This document shows positions 61,609 to 64,000 of a DNA stretch of 64,000 bases, piece by piece. This stretch comes from Bacteroides sp. An322. GTDB lineage: Bacteria; Bacteroidota; Bacteroidia; Bacteroidales; Bacteroidaceae. Positions within the stretch are counted from its first letter, which is position 1. Each line of letters starts with the position of its first letter. The translations under genes were made by a program, and so were the position numbers. Location: contig NZ_NFIN01000012.1 in NCBI RefSeq assembly GCF_002161765.1, forward strand, positions 1 through 64,000, given 5' to 3'. The notes below the pieces were generated by a model that had not been told where the DNA came from, ran no database searches, and saw only the letters and a list, made by a program, of their open reading frames with translations.

Positions 61609-64000
61609 TTATAATGTAAACTTAATACCTAAATTATAACGTCTCACTGTAGGATATGCACCTAAGTAACCTGCACCGGACAGATTCGCTTCGCGGTCGT
61701 CCGGCATACGGGTCCAAAGCCACAAGTTGTTTCCGTTCAGATAAATCTTCAAATTACGGATGCCTAATTTATGAATCCAACCACCATTGAATGTATAGGC
61801 AATTTCCGCATTTTTCAAACGAATATAAGAACCGTCATACAAGTACTGGGTTCCATACGTATAATTGTTTGTTGAGGATGCGAATCTCGGAATAATGACT
61901 TCTGGATTGGCTTCATCTTTCGACCACCAGGTACCCGTATCGTATACAGTATTCAGTTTGCTGCCAAAGCTGGTAAGCGATACGTCACGGGTGACATTGG
62001 TTACTCCATAGAATTGTACGAATGCGCTGAACCCTTTCCATTCGAATCCAATCGTTGCATTGTACGTATTTTGCGGTGTATTTGAATAACCATAAGGTGC
62101 AGAGTCTTTGTTATCGATAATACCGTCACCGTTAAAGTCAACAATGTAATAGTCGCCTACCAAACGCTGCGAGTCATTGGTGTCGTGTGCAGGACTACCG
62201 TACAATTGGTCTAAGTTTTGGATGAAACCATTATCAATATAAGAGGTGTATTGACCGATAGCATAACCTGCCGCTTTCTGGTAACTTGGACGCAACGGTT
62301 GGTCGTCTTTTTCAAGCACCTTGTTTTCTGCATGAGTCATGTTGAAGTTACCCCACAAACGCATTTGGTTCGGGAATACTTTATTGAGGCGTAATTCCAA
62401 TTCATATCCTCTTGTTTTCACCCGACCAATATTAGCTGTAGGAGGTGTACCGCCAAAAAATGCAGGAACCGAACGGTCGCTACCTGTTACCAAAATGTCA
62501 GTACGTTCATCGCGGAACACTTCTATCGTACCGGCAAGCAAGCCGTTTAAGAACGAATAGTCAACACCGAAGTTGAACTTCTTTACAGTTTCCCATTTTA
62601 CGTCCGGATTGCCAATGGCTGATTCGCGGAACCATGTGTACACACTGGTACCCTGATTCAAATCCATGTAAGCATTGCCTCCGTATGCCCATTGATTCAT
62701 ATACAACCAACGGTTAGCTGAATTGAAGCGGTCGCCAAATACGTTATCATCACCGATTTCACCGTATGAAGCACGCACCTTCAGCATATCCAACCATTTC
62801 TTAGAGAAGTTCATGAACTTTTCTTCCGAAATCATCCAACCGATTGCGCCTGAATTAAAATAAGCGAAACGGTTTTCTTTGCTAAACTTATCTGAACCGT
62901 TGTAAGCGCCGTTGTATTCAATGAAATATTTGTCGGCATAATTATAGGTAACACGGAATGCCCAGTCTTCACGATAGATAGGCATCACACTACCTTTTGC
63001 CTCTTCCTGACGGCTGAATACTCCCATGGCAGTCAAATCGTGCTTGCCAAACGTGCGTGCCCAATTCAACTGAATCTGATAATACAAATTACGTACAGTT
63101 TCACCGTCGCTCACTGCACCGTCTGCTGTAGACCATTTTATGCCTTGCATCCAATCGAATTTATTGTTTGCGTCATACGTATTCTTATAAGATACTTCGC
63201 CTGTATCCGGATTAATCCACTTATATTGGGCATCGTTATTCAAGTCATTGATACCACGTGAAGTTTCAACGAATACGTTATCCCACGAAATCAAAGCCCT
63301 TGCAGACAATCCTTTGGTAATAAAGCTCAAATCTTGTTCTAACGTAAAGTCGGTATTGATACGGGTCGTAGTGCTTTCGTTTGTACCACCCAACGAAAGA
63401 TTAGCTGCTGAGTTGGTTACATTAGATATATTCGGATAATATCCCCAGCTTCCGTCTGAATAAACGGGCAAGAACACGTCAGGCGCGATGTTGTAAGCAC
63501 CTGCCCATTGCTGGCCAATAGACCATTCAGAAGCTCCGGTATTGTTCCACGGAGATTTACGTATACCGGTTGAACCTGCTAAATTAACCTTGAATACGGT
63601 AGTCTTTGTAATGTTGAAGTCAAGGTTACTACGTACGTTGATGCGGTCATAACCATAACCGGAATCATATCCACGGCCATTATCGTATACACGGAAAAGG
63701 TCACCTTCGTGTACATAGTCAGCAGAAGCAAAGTATTTTACGAATTCCGAACCACCGCTGATATTCAAATTTGCATTGTAAGAAATAGCCGAATCTTTAA
63801 ACAACGCCTTCTGCCAGTCTACGTTCGGATAACGCTCGCGTTGTTCAACTGTGGTTTGATTGCGGTAGTTCTCGATAAATGCCTGCGGACGGATGTATGC
63901 CCATGATTCATCTGGAGTCAAAACCAATTCATGTTCCAATGCTACGTTACGTGCCATCAAAGCATCATACGAATCGAGCTTATTCGGTAATTTTGACGGA
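61609..64000 (-). CDS. SusC/RagA TonB-dependent transporter (XusA position), N-terminus beyond the window
   Basis: The frame is open from the window end (reading PSKLPNKLDSYDALMARN) to the stop at 61609, about 796 residues of barrel and late plug. NLNISGGSEFVKYFASADYVHEGD, the later strands and the end RRYNLGIKFTL are typical of SusC. Signal, regulatory domain and plug start lie to the right of 64000. It is the first visible gene of the xylan locus; the sensor/regulator usually lies further upstream and cannot be seen. Confidence 0.93.
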   Translation of the reverse strand, partial: PSKLPNKLDSYDALMARNVALEHELVLTPDESWAYIRPQAFIENYRNQTTVEQRERYPNVDWQKALFKDSAISYNANLNISGGSEFVKYFASADYVHEGDLFRVYDNGRGYDSGYGYDRINVRSNLDFNITKTTVFKVNLAGSTGIRKSPWNNTGASEWSIGQQWAGAYNIAPDVFLPVYSDGSWGYYPNISNVTNSAANLSLGGTNESTTTRINTDFTLEQDLSFITKGLSARALISWDNVFVETSRGINDLNNDAQYKWINPDTGEVSYKNTYDANNKFDWMQGIKWSTADGAVSDGETVRNLYYQIQLNWARTFGKHDLTAMGVFSRQEEAKGSVMPIYREDWAFRVTYNYADKYFIEYNGAYNGSDKFSKENRFAYFNSGAIGWMISEEKFMNFSKKWLDMLKVRASYGEIGDDNVFGDRFNSANRWLYMNQWAYGGNAYMDLNQGTSVYTWFRESAIGNPDVKWETVKKFNFGVDYSFLNGLLAGTIEVFRDERTDILVTGSDRSVPAFFGGTPPTANIGRVKTRGYELELRLNKVFPNQMRLWGNFNMTHAENKVLEKDDQPLRPSYQKAAGYAIGQYTSYIDNGFIQNLDQLYGSPAHDTNDSQRLVGDYYIVDFNGDGIIDNKDSAPYGYSNTPQNTYNATIGFEWKGFSAFVQFYGVTNVTRDVSLTSFGSKLNTVYDTGTWWSKDEANPEVIIPRFASSTNNYTYGTQYLYDGSYIRLKNAEIAYTFNGGWIHKLGIRNLKIYLNGNNLWLWTRMPDDREANLSGAGYLGAYPTVRRYNLGIKFTL

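Overview
The window comes from a member of the Bacteroidales (Bacteroidaceae-like gut or oral type; I cannot name the species). The evidence is two SusC/SusD pairs, several promoters of the Bacteroidetes form TTTG-N19-TAnnTTTG, ATG starts with little Shine-Dalgarno signal, and gene families largely restricted to this phylum (fimbrillin-like/GLUG lipoprotein, DUF1735 lipoprotein, long eight-helix FtsX permeases, head-GIN DUF2807 protein).

Layout. 1-90: tail of an IS5-like transposase. 165-3550: end of a surface-polysaccharide locus (GT4, acetyltransferase, two GT2), with the first two genes strongly AT-rich. 3578-13905: one tightly packed exopolysaccharide assembly/export operon on +: two OmpA-type proteins, a Wzz/Wzc tyrosine autokinase, a 65-residue peptide, a fimbrillin/GLUG lipoprotein, an HPr-kinase-like protein, a PqqD-like protein, an NTP_transf_5 nucleotidyltransferase and a Wza-like export lipoprotein. 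The peptide + kinase + PqqD + nucleotidyltransferase set looks like peptide-tailoring (RiPP-type) machinery inside a polysaccharide operon, and is the best candidate for an undescribed system here. 14163-20790: division and cell-wall genes murG-murC-ftsQ-ftsA-ftsZ-yqeY. 20791-21843: tRNA-Phe with a degenerate copy of its 3' end about 0.6 kb away, enclosing a gene fragment. 21844-23959: DUF3843-like protein and a small lipoprotein. 24023-28957 (-): sppA-lpxK-punA-thiL operon with a consensus promoter.

29338-40418 (-): TolC, HlyD-type adaptor, DUF2807 protein and three long MacB/FtsX-type permeases, the last two a recent tandem duplication; no ABC ATPase is visible. Divergent from it, 40763-43430 (+), lie an NtrC-type response regulator and a histidine kinase. 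The intergenic region has a consensus sigma-54 promoter facing tolC and two identical 17-bp palindromes 22 bp apart at about -88 and -110, so a complete sigma-54 circuit can be read from the DNA.

43517-64000 (-): a xylan utilisation locus running in from beyond the right edge. The order is SusC-SusD-SusC-SusD-DUF1735-GH10 (the xusA-E/xyn10 arrangement), then GH5, GH115, GH43 and a decayed GH115 copy. Intergenic DNA between 20.8 and 40.8 kb is rich in palindromic repeat elements of several families, some sharing a loop with different stems, plus a 22-bp tandem array and a degenerate ~42-bp palindrome array.
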